In this document: positions 1 to 8,007 of the stretch, piece by piece | Numbering within the stretch: the first letter of the stretch is position 1 | How the letters are laid out: each line of letters begins with the position of its first letter | Origin: Flavobacteriaceae bacterium | GTDB lineage: Bacteria; Bacteroidota; Bacteroidia; Flavobacteriales; Flavobacteriaceae | NCBI GenBank assembly: GCA_016744415.1 | Contig: JADGEL010000001.1 | Span: forward strand, 248,001-312,000 | Length of the DNA: 64,000 bases | Reading direction: 5' to 3' | The notes under the pieces: generated by a model | The model's database searches: none | What the model was told of the DNA's origin: nothing | Seen by the model: the letters and a program-made list of their open reading frames with translations, nothing else | Translations under genes and position numbers: made by a program

Positions 1-1
1 T

Positions 2-325
2 AGCACATCGGAATTTTTAGGATTTGATTATAATAAATCATCTGAGGAAAATAAGAGTTTTTTAAACACATCTGGGTTTAATAGCTTTGTTAGACATCCA
101 CTTTATTTTGCAAGTTTATTATTAATCTGGGGCTATTTTATAGCAAACCCAAATAGCAACATTTTAATTATGAATGGGGTGATAACAGCCTATTTAATTA
201 TTGGTACAAAATTAGAAGAACAAAAACTAATCAAAGAGTTTGGGCAACAATACAAAGACTATATCAATAAAGTTTCTATGTTGTTACCAAATATATCTTT
301 GCTTATAAAGCAGCTAAAAAAATGA
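2..325 (+). CDS. Isoprenylcysteine-methyltransferase-like membrane protein (C-terminal part)
   Basis: An open frame runs in from the left edge and stops with TGA at 323-325, giving about 107 C-terminal residues. It contains RHPLYFASLLLIWG, then a hydrophobic segment, then KLEEQKLIKEFGQQYKDY. This order (RHP, membrane helix, E-E and FG..Y..Y) is typical of the ICMT/PEMT/NnrU-like family of small integral-membrane proteins, many of which bind S-adenosylmethionine at this C-terminal region. The true substrate cannot be told from the fragment, and the start lies outside the window. The next gene begins 72 bases on with its own promoter-like box. Confidence 0.8.
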   Translation, partial: STSEFLGFDYNKSSEENKSFLNTSGFNSFVRHPLYFASLLLIWGYFIANPNSNILIMNGVITAYLIIGTKLEEQKLIKEFGQQYKDYINKVSMLLPNISLLIKQLKK

Positions 326-372
326 CACGTCCAATTTATATTTTTCTTAACGACTGCTAATTTTGAAATCTG

Positions 373-380
373 TATTTTTG
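373..380 (+). promoter_or_regulatory. -7 promoter box for the secreted protein gene
   Basis: TATTTTTG matches the Bacteroidota -7 consensus TAnnTTTG and ends 17 bases before the ATG at 398. No TTG at the usual -33 spacing is visible. Confidence 0.45.
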
Positions 381-397
381 CCATCAAAGAAATATAA

Positions 398-1072
398 ATG
401 ACTCCAAAACTTTTGAAAACTTCATTAACATTATGCTTACTTTTATTGGGTATTGCAACAAATTTTGGTCAATTAGAAAATCCTGAAAAAAAAGTTGAAG
501 CTCCTGTAGATCTTATTCAACCAAATATAGACATTGAAAAACACGAGTTTATAGATCCAAGAATTACTGACGAAACTAAAGTAGAAGCAGCACTATCCGA
601 AATCATCAAAGACATTTTAGATGCCGAAGAAAAGGCACAACTTAAAAACAAAGGAATTACCACTGCTGAAAAAATTAGAGAAGAACGCGCTAAAAAGAAA
701 ATGGGCGAACTGAATAAAAACTATGCTAAAATAGATCAGTATTTAGGCGGGTTTAGTACAACATCAGAAAGTGTAGTAATTGTTTGTTGGGATTTTCAAT
801 ACCCTGATGGAGATACCGTAACTATTTATATAAATGATAAACCGGTAATTCAAAATATAGTATTGACAAATACATATCAGCAATTTCGATTGCCCTTAGC
901 TGAAGGTTTAAATATCATTTCTTTTAAGGCATTAAACCAAGGTTTCTCTGGCCCAAACACAGCAGCCTTTAAAATTTATGATGAGAATGCTTATGAAATT
1001 TCTTCAAACGAATGGAATTTAGCCACAGGAGCAAAAGCTACTTTATCAATTGCTAGAATAAGTGGAGAATAA
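398..1072 (+). CDS. Secreted protein of unknown function
   Basis: A 224-residue protein. The N-terminus (MTPKLLKTS followed by a leucine-rich core ending near NFGQ, residue 25) is a Sec signal peptide of flavobacterial style, cleaved just before or after the Gln. Residues 60-115 are charged and probably helical (EEKAQLKNKGI...EERAKKKMGELNKNY). Residues 125-215 look beta-rich (VVIVCWDFQYPDGDTVTIYINDK), resembling a small beta-sandwich. No catalytic motif is recognised. It is probably periplasmic or surface-associated. Its stop lies one base from the stop of the convergent PhnA gene, with no obvious terminator between them. Confidence 0.75.
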   Translation: MTPKLLKTSLTLCLLLLGIATNFGQLENPEKKVEAPVDLIQPNIDIEKHEFIDPRITDETKVEAALSEIIKDILDAEEKAQLKNKGITTAEKIREERAKKKMGELNKNYAKIDQYLGGFSTTSESVVIVCWDFQYPDGDTVTIYINDKPVIQNIVLTNTYQQFRLPLAEGLNIISFKALNQGFSGPNTAAFKIYDENAYEISSNEWNLATGAKATLSIARISGE

Positions 1073-1073
1073 A

Positions 1074-1664
1074 CTACTCTGACTTTGATAATTTCTTTAC
1101 ATACTTGGTGATAATCACAATTTGAGTAGGTCCTACTTTGCCTTCAATAAATTCAGCATTTTCAGAATCTAAAGAAATACGTCTCACAGCAGTACCTTGT
1201 TTGGCAACCATACTAGAACCTTTTACTTTTAAATCTTTTATCAAAACTACCGAGTCTCCAGCTTCTAATATTGTACCGTTTACATCACGATGAATTACTT
1301 TTTCACTATCGTCTAACCCTTCTCCCGTTGCTTGAGCAAAACGTAATGCCTCATCATCTAAAAAGAGCATATCTAATAAATCTTGTGGCCAACCTTTAGC
1401 TTTTAAGCGCGATAACATTCTCCACGCAACTACCTGTACTGCTCTAAACTCACTCCACATACTATCATTTAAACAACGCCAATGATTTGCATCTGTACTA
1501 TCAGGATTTTCAATTTGAGATTTACAAGTAGCACATGCCAATACACTTCCGTCAACACCACCCGTAGAAATTGGCGGCACTTCATATACGCTTAAATTAT
1601 CTGTTGATGCGCAAAACTCACATACCGAACCACTTCTTTTTTCTAAATCTGCTAATACACTCAT
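1074..1664 (-). CDS. PhnA/YjdM-family zinc-ribbon protein
   Basis: A 196-residue cytoplasmic protein in two parts. Residues 1-60 carry a zinc ribbon with two CxxC pairs (CEFC and CATC). The C-terminal 75 residues (VIHRDVNGTILEAGDSVVLIKDLKVKGSS...GTAVRRI) are the PhnA domain, an SH3-like fold. E. coli PhnA/YjdM is about 110 residues; this longer form with a spacer (about residues 61-115) is usual in Bacteroidota. Despite the name, the family is not phosphonoacetate hydrolase and its role is unsettled. There is no phosphonate gene nearby. A two-box promoter lies upstream. Confidence 0.9.
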   Translation of the reverse strand: MSVLADLEKRSGSVCEFCASTDNLSVYEVPPISTGGVDGSVLACATCKSQIENPDSTDANHWRCLNDSMWSEFRAVQVVAWRMLSRLKAKGWPQDLLDMLFLDDEALRFAQATGEGLDDSEKVIHRDVNGTILEAGDSVVLIKDLKVKGSSMVAKQGTAVRRISLDSENAEFIEGKVGPTQIVIITKYVKKLSKSE

Positions 1665-1683
1665 AATTGAAATTTTAGTTGCA

Positions 1684-1714
1684 CAAAACTACATTTATTA
1701 ATTTCTTATTCCAA
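1684..1714 (-). promoter_or_regulatory. Promoter of the PhnA-family gene
   Basis: Read on the minus strand: TTG at 1712-1714, a 20-base spacer, then TAGTTTTG at 1684-1691. This fits the flavobacterial TTG-N17-23-TAnnTTTG pattern, with the ATG 19 bases downstream of the -7 box. Confidence 0.6.
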
Positions 1715-1740
1715 CAAAACATATTCAAAATCAGAATGTG

Positions 1741-1748
1741 TATTTTTG
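1741..1748 (+). promoter_or_regulatory. -7 promoter box for the GNAT gene
   Basis: TATTTTTG matches TAnnTTTG and ends 16 bases before the ATG at 1765. Because the box lies downstream of an in-frame GTG at 1738, it argues for ATG 1765 as the real start. Confidence 0.45.
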
Positions 1749-1764
1749 GACAAAACCAAACCAA

Positions 1765-2271
1765 ATGAAACTAGAAACCGAACGATTAATTATTCAAGAA
1801 TTGACTGCGAAAGATGCCTCCTTCTTTTATAATTTGGTTAATGACCCCGATTGGCTACGTTTTATTGGTGATAGAAATGTAAATTCTATAACTGATGCTA
1901 AAGACTATTTAACTTCTAAAATAATTCCGTGCTATGAAAAATTTGGTTTTGGATTTTATATAGTAAAGACAAAAGAGGGAAACTATTCTATTGGAACAGC
2001 TGGCTTGATAGATAGAGAAGGAATGGAACATATTGAAATAGGCTTTGCCTTATTACCCGAATATAGAGGAAAAGGATATGCTTACGAAGCAACAAAAGAA
2101 ATTATGAAGTATGCTTCAACAGAATTAAAAATTGACCCCATTGTTGCTATTACTGATTTAGAAAATATAAAGTCAGCAAAACTACTAGATCGTCTTGGGT
2201 TACGTTTTGATAAAAATATTCAACTTCCAGATTTTGAAAAACCTAGTAAACTTTTTATCCCAAAGAATTGA
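1765..2271 (+). CDS. GNAT-family N-acetyltransferase (RimJ/RimL-like)
   Basis: A 168-residue cytoplasmic acetyltransferase starting MKLETERLIIQEL, the usual opening of RimJ/RimL-type GNAT proteins. The acetyl-CoA loop is seen in LLPEYRGKGYAYEATKEIMKYA (R/Q-x-x-G-x-G/A pattern), and the C-terminal ENIKSAKLLDRLGLRFD is the motif-B helix and strand. The frame also has a GTG at 1738, but ATG 1765 gives the family start and sits behind a promoter-like box. The substrate (ribosomal protein, antibiotic or small molecule) cannot be deduced. It appears to be a single-gene unit. Confidence 0.88.
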   Translation: MKLETERLIIQELTAKDASFFYNLVNDPDWLRFIGDRNVNSITDAKDYLTSKIIPCYEKFGFGFYIVKTKEGNYSIGTAGLIDREGMEHIEIGFALLPEYRGKGYAYEATKEIMKYASTELKIDPIVAITDLENIKSAKLLDRLGLRFDKNIQLPDFEKPSKLFIPKN

Positions 2272-2347
2272 GTTAAAAAACGTTAAAATTTAAGGAAGAC
2301 GTAACAATTTTCTATAACGGGTCGTTATACTAATAAACCAACTTATT

Positions 2348-3451
2348 ATGTTACAACGATTTTTCTGGATGTGCTCTGGCGCAGATACCGATATACTCCG
2401 TAATTCTTCTAAAGCTGAACAAACAAAATATGCAGGTATCGGTGCCACTGTATTTTTTACTGCGGTTATGGCAACCATTGCTGCTAGTTATGCCCTTTTC
2501 ACCGTTTTTGACAATATTTATTCTTCAATTTTCTTTGGATTTATTTGGGGCTTGTTGATTTTTAATTTGGATAGATTTATTGTATCCACCATCAAAAAAA
2601 ATGACAACAAATGGAAAGAGATTTGGCAAGCTACTCCACGAATTCTCCTCGCTGTTATAATTGCTATTGTAATTGCAAAACCTTTAGAGTTGAAGATTTT
2701 TGAAAAGGAAATAAATCAGGTTTTATTAGAGCAAAAGAATGAATTAACCTTGGCTAACAAGGTTCAAATTGCAAATCAATATACTCCAGAAAAAAATTCT
2801 TTACAAAAGGACATCATATCACTAAAATCCGAAATATCAACAAAAGAACAATCAGTTGACTCGTTATATGAAACATATATATCTGAAGCCGAAGGGCGTA
2901 AAGGAACACTATTGTTAGGCAAGGGGCCCGTTTACAAAGAGAAGCGCGAAAAACATGATGCAGGCTTAACAGAGCTCAATGAACTAAAAAAAACGAACAA
3001 AGAAAAAATAACAGATAAAGAAACTCTAATAGCCTCTTTAATTACTGATCAAAAAAACCAGGAGGCAACCACACAACCCATTATTGATGGTTTTGACGGA
3101 TTGATGGCGAGGATCAACGCCCTTAATAGTTTGCCTTGGTTGCCTTCGTTTTTTATCTTCTTATTATTTTTAGCAATAGAAACCTCTCCTATTCTTGCAA
3201 AATTAATTGCTCCAAAAAGTGCTTATGATTTTAAATTAAAAGACCAAGAAGATGCTGTAAAAACTTGGGTAGAACAAAAAGTACATCAACGTGCGCAAGT
3301 GTTAAAAACAGATATGCACTTGAATGAAGAAATCTATTCTGATTTAACCGAAGAGGAAGAACTGTACAATTACAAACGTAAAAAAGCTCGCGAATTATTG
3401 CAACAACAAGCAGATGCCTTTCATAAAAGCCAGCAAAAAGTAATTGGTTAA
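2348..3451 (+). CDS. DUF4407 integral-membrane protein
   Basis: A 367-residue protein opening LQRFFWMCSGADTDILR, the hallmark of DUF4407. Two hydrophobic helices at about residues 34-75 are followed by WGLLIFNLDRFIVSTIKK, another helix near residues 95-115, a long charged coiled-coil-prone stretch (about 120-245), and a final helix (WLPSFFIFLLFLAIETSPILAKL) at about 265-285. The C-terminus is highly charged (EEEELYNYKRKKARELLQQQ). The family is widespread in Bacteroidota and has no established function. It stands alone, followed by a hairpin that is part of the tRNA-Gln-derived repeat. Confidence 0.9.
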   Translation: MLQRFFWMCSGADTDILRNSSKAEQTKYAGIGATVFFTAVMATIAASYALFTVFDNIYSSIFFGFIWGLLIFNLDRFIVSTIKKNDNKWKEIWQATPRILLAVIIAIVIAKPLELKIFEKEINQVLLEQKNELTLANKVQIANQYTPEKNSLQKDIISLKSEISTKEQSVDSLYETYISEAEGRKGTLLLGKGPVYKEKREKHDAGLTELNELKKTNKEKITDKETLIASLITDQKNQEATTQPIIDGFDGLMARINALNSLPWLPSFFIFLLFLAIETSPILAKLIAPKSAYDFKLKDQEDAVKTWVEQKVHQRAQVLKTDMHLNEEIYSDLTEEEELYNYKRKKARELLQQQADAFHKSQQKVIG

Positions 3452-3470
3452 TTTTTTTTATAAAAAATAA

Positions 3471-3511
3471 AAAATCCGCAATCTACTTATTAAAAGCGAA
3501 CTACGGATTTT
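3471..3511 (+). terminator. Probable terminator of the DUF4407 gene
   Basis: AAAATCCG (3471-3478) pairs perfectly with CGGATTTT (3504-3511) around a 25-base loop, 20 bases after the DUF4407 stop. The loop is long for an intrinsic terminator. The same stretch is a copied tRNA-Gln downstream sequence, and in the tRNA-side copy the left arm begins CCCG rather than TCCG, so that stem is weaker. Confidence 0.4.
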
Positions 3512-3529
3512 ATTAGTTGTCCCACAAAA
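3476..3529. repeat. Displaced copy of tRNA-Gln 3' end plus downstream sequence (att-like)
   Basis: Fifty-one of 54 bases match 4645-4698, in the same orientation and 1,169 bp away; mismatches are one T/C and AA/GG near the right end. The copy holds the last 11-12 bases of tRNA-Gln (TTGTCCCACA region) and about 41 bases of its downstream flank. A direct repeat of a tRNA 3' end is what site-specific integration into a tRNA gene leaves behind. Confidence 0.8.
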
Positions 3530-3943
3530 ACTTAGTGTTTTAGAATATGCTCTAACATAATTATATTTATGTGTTGTAAAATTCAACAAGATATGATAAT
3601 GATCTAGCGTAAATCCTTACCTTTACTTACCCTCCTTTCGGTTACATTACTAATTAATTTGTAATTAAACCTTGTATTTTATAATACAGGAAAAGAAATT
3701 TATATGTTTAATTAATCAAAAACTACAAGTCACTTATAAATTGATCAAAAACTTACTTACTTGATCTAGTTACAAAGAGAAACTATTGATTTTAACTCTA
3801 AAAAGCTAAACTTGTATTTATTAGTCAACAAAACAAATAAATTGTTAGTTCATTTGGTCGAAAATAAATCAAATACCTGAAAATATCAATATTGAAGCAG
3901 ATAGATATATGCTTTTAATAGATTTTTTTATACAATAGTATTT
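3530..3943. other. Gene-free AT-rich stretch inside the tRNA-Gln repeat pair
   Basis: About 410 bases with stops in all frames. I see no RNA gene, transposon end or integrase remnant. It forms the left half of the segment bounded by the two tRNA-Gln repeats and may be decayed sequence. Confidence 0.5.
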
Positions 3944-4396
3944 CTAAAATCCAAAATGATCTTGCACATGATTTAAATCGGAAAAATCTACCCCACTAAT
4001 ATTTTGCCCTTCAACAAGAACAAAACGAAGTCTTATATTCCCTTGATTGAAATCGGCTTTTAATGTGACTTGACCAACTCTAATTCGATCAATTTCTAAA
4101 ATAATATTGCCACTAAGGCTTATAGGAAGCACCTCCCAATAGTCATTACCCGTTACTGTAACATAAGCGTAAACTATACCATTGTCATAAATATCTTGTG
4201 TAAGCTCTAGAATGGTAAATACATTATCCCCATTATTAATAGTTTGGTTTTCAAAAAGTACAGATGTAACATTGGCATTTCCATCAGCACCATCTTGTCC
4301 ATCTTGTCCATTAACACCATCATCAGGTGAGCAGGATGTTAATACTAGAGCGATTACTAATAGTCCGATTTTAAAAAAATTTGGTTTTAATTTCAT
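3944..4396 (-). CDS. Small lipoprotein with a collagen-like GQDGQDGADG stretch
   Basis: A 150-residue protein with a lipoprotein signal peptide (hydrophobic core ending LTSC, Cys at about residue 22). SPDDG follows the Cys, with acidic residues of the kind that direct Bacteroidota lipoproteins to the cell surface. Residues 27-40 contain Gly-x-Asp triplets (NGQDGQDGADG), a short collagen-like or calcium-binding turn. The rest (VTSVLFENQTINNGDNVFTI...) looks beta-rich. The function is unknown. It is the only gene between the tRNA-Gln repeat copies, and an unusual direct-repeat array lies upstream of its promoter. Confidence 0.75.
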   Translation of the reverse strand: MKLKPNFFKIGLLVIALVLTSCSPDDGVNGQDGQDGADGNANVTSVLFENQTINNGDNVFTILELTQDIYDNGIVYAYVTVTGNDYWEVLPISLSGNIILEIDRIRVGQVTLKADFNQGNIRLRFVLVEGQNISGVDFSDLNHVQDHFGF

Positions 4397-4423
4397 AGGT
4401 TTAATTTTTAAAATTAATTATTT

Positions 4424-4454
4424 CAAAATTATTGAAGTGAATACAATTTTACAA
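4424..4454 (-). promoter_or_regulatory. Promoter of the lipoprotein gene
   Basis: On the minus strand TTG (4452-4454), a 20-base spacer and TAATTTTG (4424-4431); the ATG is 27 bases downstream of the -7 box. The direct-repeat array at 4457-4518 abuts the -33 element. Confidence 0.55.
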
Positions 4455-4456
4455 TA

Positions 4457-4518
4457 ACGGAAAACCGTGATATTTTACTAACGGGAAACAGTGATGTTTT
4501 CCTCACGGAAATCAGTGA
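4457..4518 (-). repeat. Triple direct-repeat array, candidate activator-binding site
   Basis: Three 14-bp copies of ACGGAAAACCGTGA (second ACGGGAAACAGTGA, third ACGGAAATCAGTGA) begin at 4457, 4481 and 4505, an exact 24-bp period. The first copy contains the perfect inverted repeat ACGG-N4-CCGT. The array begins 3 bases upstream of the -33 box of the lipoprotein gene, where an activator would bind. No regulator for it is identified in the window. Confidence 0.6.
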
Positions 4519-4644
4519 GACCTCATTTGAATTAATTGTATTATTAAGAGTGAATATTAAAACTATATATTGAAACCTCAGATGATAAAAGACGCTTTAT
4601 TACAAATCATTGACTATATCTTGACTAAATAATAAACAAAAAAC

Positions 4645-4698
4645 CCGCAATCTACTTATTAAAAGCGAACTACGGATTTTATCAGTTGTCCCACAAGG
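4645..4698. repeat. tRNA-Gln 3' end and flank, second copy of the att-like repeat
   Basis: Matches 3476-3529 at 51 of 54 positions in direct orientation. It covers the last 12-13 bases of the intact tRNA-Gln gene and 41 bases beyond it. See the entry at 3476. Confidence 0.8.
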
Positions 4699-4757
4699 AC
4701 TCGAACCTTGAATGTCGGTACCAAAAACCGGTGTGTTACCAATTACACCATGGGACA
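4686..4757 (-). tRNA. tRNA-Gln (anticodon TTG)
   Basis: The minus strand folds as a 72-base cloverleaf. Acceptor arms TGTCCCA and TGGGACA pair fully, with A at the discriminator position. The D-arm is GTGTAATTGGTAACAC, the anticodon loop TTTTGGT gives TTG, and the T-arm AAGGTTCGAGTCCTT is intact. CCA is not encoded. A perfect two-box promoter precedes it, and its 3' end is duplicated at 3476-3529. Confidence 0.95.
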
Positions 4758-4767
4758 ATTGCGGGTG

Positions 4768-4798
4768 CAAATTTACTGCATTTTTATAATTCAACAAA
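4768..4798 (-). promoter_or_regulatory. Promoter of tRNA-Gln
   Basis: Minus strand TTTG (4795-4798), a 19-base spacer and TAAATTTG (4768-4775), a full match to the Bacteroidota housekeeping promoter. The box ends 10 bases upstream of the mature tRNA 5' end. Confidence 0.7.
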
Positions 4799-4919
4799 CA
4801 TTTTTTAATTTTTTTAATCATTAAAAAATATTTAACATTTTCCAAGTACTTTCTAAAATATTTCTTCGTTTTATTGCATGACTTATTTTTAGTAAATTCG
4901 CTTCGACAAAAACCTATCT

Positions 4920-7900
4920 ATGACTTCAAAAAATTATGCTAAGCTAAACACCATTCTCGGATGGTCTGCTTTTGCAATTGCAATAATTACTTATACCCTA
5001 ACCCTAGAACCTACAGTGAGTTATTGGGATTGTGGTGAGTATATTTCTACCGCAGTAAAATTAGAAATCGGACATCCACCTGGGGCGCCTCTCTTTCAAA
5101 TGTTAGGAGCATTTTTTGCAATGTTTACTTCTGATGTCACTCAAGTTGCGTATATGGTCAACTTTATGTCGGCATTGGCAAGCGCATTTACAATTCTATT
5201 TTTATTTTGGACGATCACTGCTTTGGCTAAAAAAGTAGTTACAACTACTGATGAAATTTCTATAAACAATAGTTATGCTATTTTTGGAAGTGGATTGGTA
5301 GGAGCTTTGGCATACACTTTTTCAGATAGCTTTTGGTTTAGTGCTGTTGAAGGTGAAGTATATGCGATGTCATCTTTTTTAATGGCATTGTTATTTTGGC
5401 TAGCCCTTCGTTGGGAAGCTGAAATGAACAAGCCTTATGGAGATAAGTGGTTGTTATTAATAAGTTTTGTTGTTGGACTTTCTTTTGGTGTTCACATTCT
5501 TTCTTTATTGGTAATTCCGTCAATTGTATTTATCTATTTCTTTAAGAATTATCAGCATTTAACAACCAAAAATTTCATCATTGCTAATGTTGCATCTATT
5601 GCAGTATTACTGTTTATATTTAAATTTTTATTCCCGTTTACACTAAAATATTTTAGTGCTTTAGAACTGTTTTTTGTCAATACAATTGGTTTACCATTTA
5701 ATTCTGGAAGCATCATTGCTACAATTATTTTGGTTGTTGCTTTCTTCTTTGGATTAAAATATACACGAAAGAAAAATTATGTAAAATCAAATACCTTATT
5801 ACTATCTATCCTTTTTGTAATGATTGGTTTCTCATCTTGGTTAATGTTACCAATTAGAGCAAATGCAAATACTACAATTAATGAAAATAATCCTTCGAGT
5901 GCTCGTGAATTATTAGCCTATTATAACCGTGAACAATATGGCGATGCGAGTGTTTTTTACGACAAATACTATTCATTTCTATATAAAAGAGAACAGAAGA
6001 AAGATGCTAACGGAAACCCTAAATTTACAGATGATAAACCAAAATATGAAAAGGATGAAGAAGCCGGTAAATATGTAATTGTAAATGATTATACCAATGT
6101 ATTGCCAGATTATAGCGACCGCCATAAAGGTATTATCCCTAGAATGGTAGCTCCAGCATCTGACAAACAATACAAAGCAATTGCTGGTATTCCACAAAAT
6201 AGTAAAAGGCGACCAACACTAGTTGAGAACGTAAAGTATATGATAGATTTCCAATTCGGATATATGTATGGACGCTATTTTTTGTGGAATTTTGTTGGAC
6301 GTCAAAATGACATCCAAGGAAATCTCGATATCCATAACGGAAATTGGATGAGTGGTATCACATTTATCGATGAATTATTTCTTGGACCACAATCAAATTT
6401 ACCTGATGACATTAAAAATAATAAAGGACGGAATACCTATTATTTCTTGCCGCTAATTTTCGGAATTATAGGATTGATTTTTCATTTAAAAAAAGACAAG
6501 AAGAATTTTTATACCTTATTATTATTCTTTGTGTTTACAGGATTGGCAATTATTTTCTATACCAATCCAAAACCATTTGAGCCAAGAGAACGTGACTATG
6601 CTGTTGTAGGATCATTCTATATTTTTGCTATTTGGATAGGATTTGGTGTTCTTGCCATCTATGAATTTACTAAAGAATTTGCTAATAAAAAAACAGTTGC
6701 TATCGGAATTTCAGTAGCAGGATTATTATTAGTTCCTGTTTTAATGGCGCAACAAAACTGGGATGACCACGACAGGTCAAATCGCTATACATCACACCTA
6801 AATGCGAAAGCTTATTTAGACTCTTGTGATCCAAACGCTATTATGTTTACTATTGGCGATAATGACACCTTCCCATTATGGTATATGCAAGAAGTTGAAA
6901 ATTATCGTACCGACATTAAGTTGGTAAACACAAGCCTTTTTGCCACAGATTGGTATATCGATCAAATGAAAAGAGCCACCTATAAAGCAGCTCCTATTCC
7001 ATCACAATTAACTCATGACGAGTATAAATATGGAACTCTGGATATTGCTTATCATTATCCATTGCCACAATTTAAAGACAGCGTAATAGATATCGATTAT
7101 TTTATGCGTTGGATTCAAAGCAAAAACGACGTTACGTATGTTGAGACCATTAACGATAAAATGGAAAAAACCTATCCAACAAATCTGATTAGAATTCCGG
7201 TTGATAAAAAAGCTGTTTTAGCAAGTGGATTGGTAAAACCACAAGATGCTGATTTAATTGTGCCTTATATTGATATCACTGTTGACAAACAAGGCTTGAC
7301 TAAAAATAGAATTCTGATGTTGGATATTTTGGCGAACAATGATTGGAAGCATCCTATTTATTTTACGGGCGGTGCATCAGCAGATGAAGAATATATTTGG
7401 CTAAAAGATTATCTGCAACTAGATGGTGTTGCTTATAAATTTGTACCTATTAGAACTCCAAATAAAGACAAGAGCTTGTTTGATATGGGGCGCATGGACT
7501 TAGAGTTGAATTATAACTATTGGACATCAATTGATTGGAAAAACATAAATGATGGTGAAATTTATATAGATCCTGAAACAAGAAAAAATACAGTGTCTTT
7601 CCGCAATAACATGATGCGTTTGGTTGATGAGTTTATCGCTATAGAAGATTTTGTAAAAGCTGAAAAAATTTTAGATTTAGCTATGGTCAAAATGCCTGTG
7701 GATGGATTCTTACATTATGGTATGTTATTAGGATACCCTGATGCATATTACCGTATCAACAAAATAGAAAAAGCTAGAAAGGTTTCATTAGAATTAATGG
7801 AAAAATTTGAACAAAGCTTAGTCTATTACAGTCAATTTGAAGGCTATCAATTAGAAGCTGTATTTGATGAAATTGAAAGTAATCTATACCTTTTTGATTA

Positions 7901-8006
7901 TCTAGTAAAAACTACCATGCGTTATGACACCGAAGAATATGGTATTGAAATTAGAGATCGATATATTACCAATCTAGAGCTTTATAGCAATTTATTAGAA
8001 GATTAA
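4920..8006 (+). CDS. DUF2723 multi-pass membrane protein (putative glycosyltransferase)
   Basis: A 1,028-residue protein. Residues 1-330 contain about eight hydrophobic helices and, between the first two, LEPTVSYWDCGEYISTAVKLEIGHPPGAP, the DUF2723 signature with an acidic D-x-x-E pair as in lipid-linked-sugar GT-C glycosyltransferases. More helices lie near residues 500-620. The remaining 400 residues are soluble, with MFTIGDNDTFPLWYMQEV and a TPR-like tail (residues 890-1000). The family is near-universal in Bacteroidota and is thought to glycosylate exported proteins or envelope components; the donor and acceptor are not evident here. The deacetylase start follows its stop after one base, so they are co-transcribed. 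Confidence 0.9.
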   Translation: MTSKNYAKLNTILGWSAFAIAIITYTLTLEPTVSYWDCGEYISTAVKLEIGHPPGAPLFQMLGAFFAMFTSDVTQVAYMVNFMSALASAFTILFLFWTITALAKKVVTTTDEISINNSYAIFGSGLVGALAYTFSDSFWFSAVEGEVYAMSSFLMALLFWLALRWEAEMNKPYGDKWLLLISFVVGLSFGVHILSLLVIPSIVFIYFFKNYQHLTTKNFIIANVASIAVLLFIFKFLFPFTLKYFSALELFFVNTIGLPFNSGSIIATIILVVAFFFGLKYTRKKNYVKSNTLLLSILFVMIGFSSWLMLPIRANANTTINENNPSSARELLAYYNREQYGDASVFYDKYYSFLYKREQKKDANGNPKFTDDKPKYEKDEEAGKYVIVNDYTNVLPDYSDRHKGIIPRMVAPASDKQYKAIAGIPQNSKRRPTLVENVKYMIDFQFGYMYGRYFLWNFVGRQNDIQGNLDIHNGNWMSGITFIDELFLGPQSNLPDDIKNNKGRNTYYFLPLIFGIIGLIFHLKKDKKNFYTLLLFFVFTGLAIIFYTNPKPFEPRERDYAVVGSFYIFAIWIGFGVLAIYEFTKEFANKKTVAIGISVAGLLLVPVLMAQQNWDDHDRSNRYTSHLNAKAYLDSCDPNAIMFTIGDNDTFPLWYMQEVENYRTDIKLVNTSLFATDWYIDQMKRATYKAAPIPSQLTHDEYKYGTLDIAYHYPLPQFKDSVIDIDYFMRWIQSKNDVTYVETINDKMEKTYPTNLIRIPVDKKAVLASGLVKPQDADLIVPYIDITVDKQGLTKNRILMLDILANNDWKHPIYFTGGASADEEYIWLKDYLQLDGVAYKFVPIRTPNKDKSLFDMGRMDLELNYNYWTSIDWKNINDGEIYIDPETRKNTVSFRNNMMRLVDEFIAIEDFVKAEKILDLAMVKMPVDGFLHYGMLLGYPDAYYRINKIEKARKVSLELMEKFEQSLVYYSQFEGYQLEAVFDEIESNLYLFDYLVKTTMRYDTEEYGIEIRDRYITNLELYSNLLED

Positions 8007-8007
8007 G

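Noticed and set aside
4600-4845. An 81-codon minus-strand ORF
   Set aside because: It runs straight through the tRNA-Gln gene and its flanks, with no protein-like composition.
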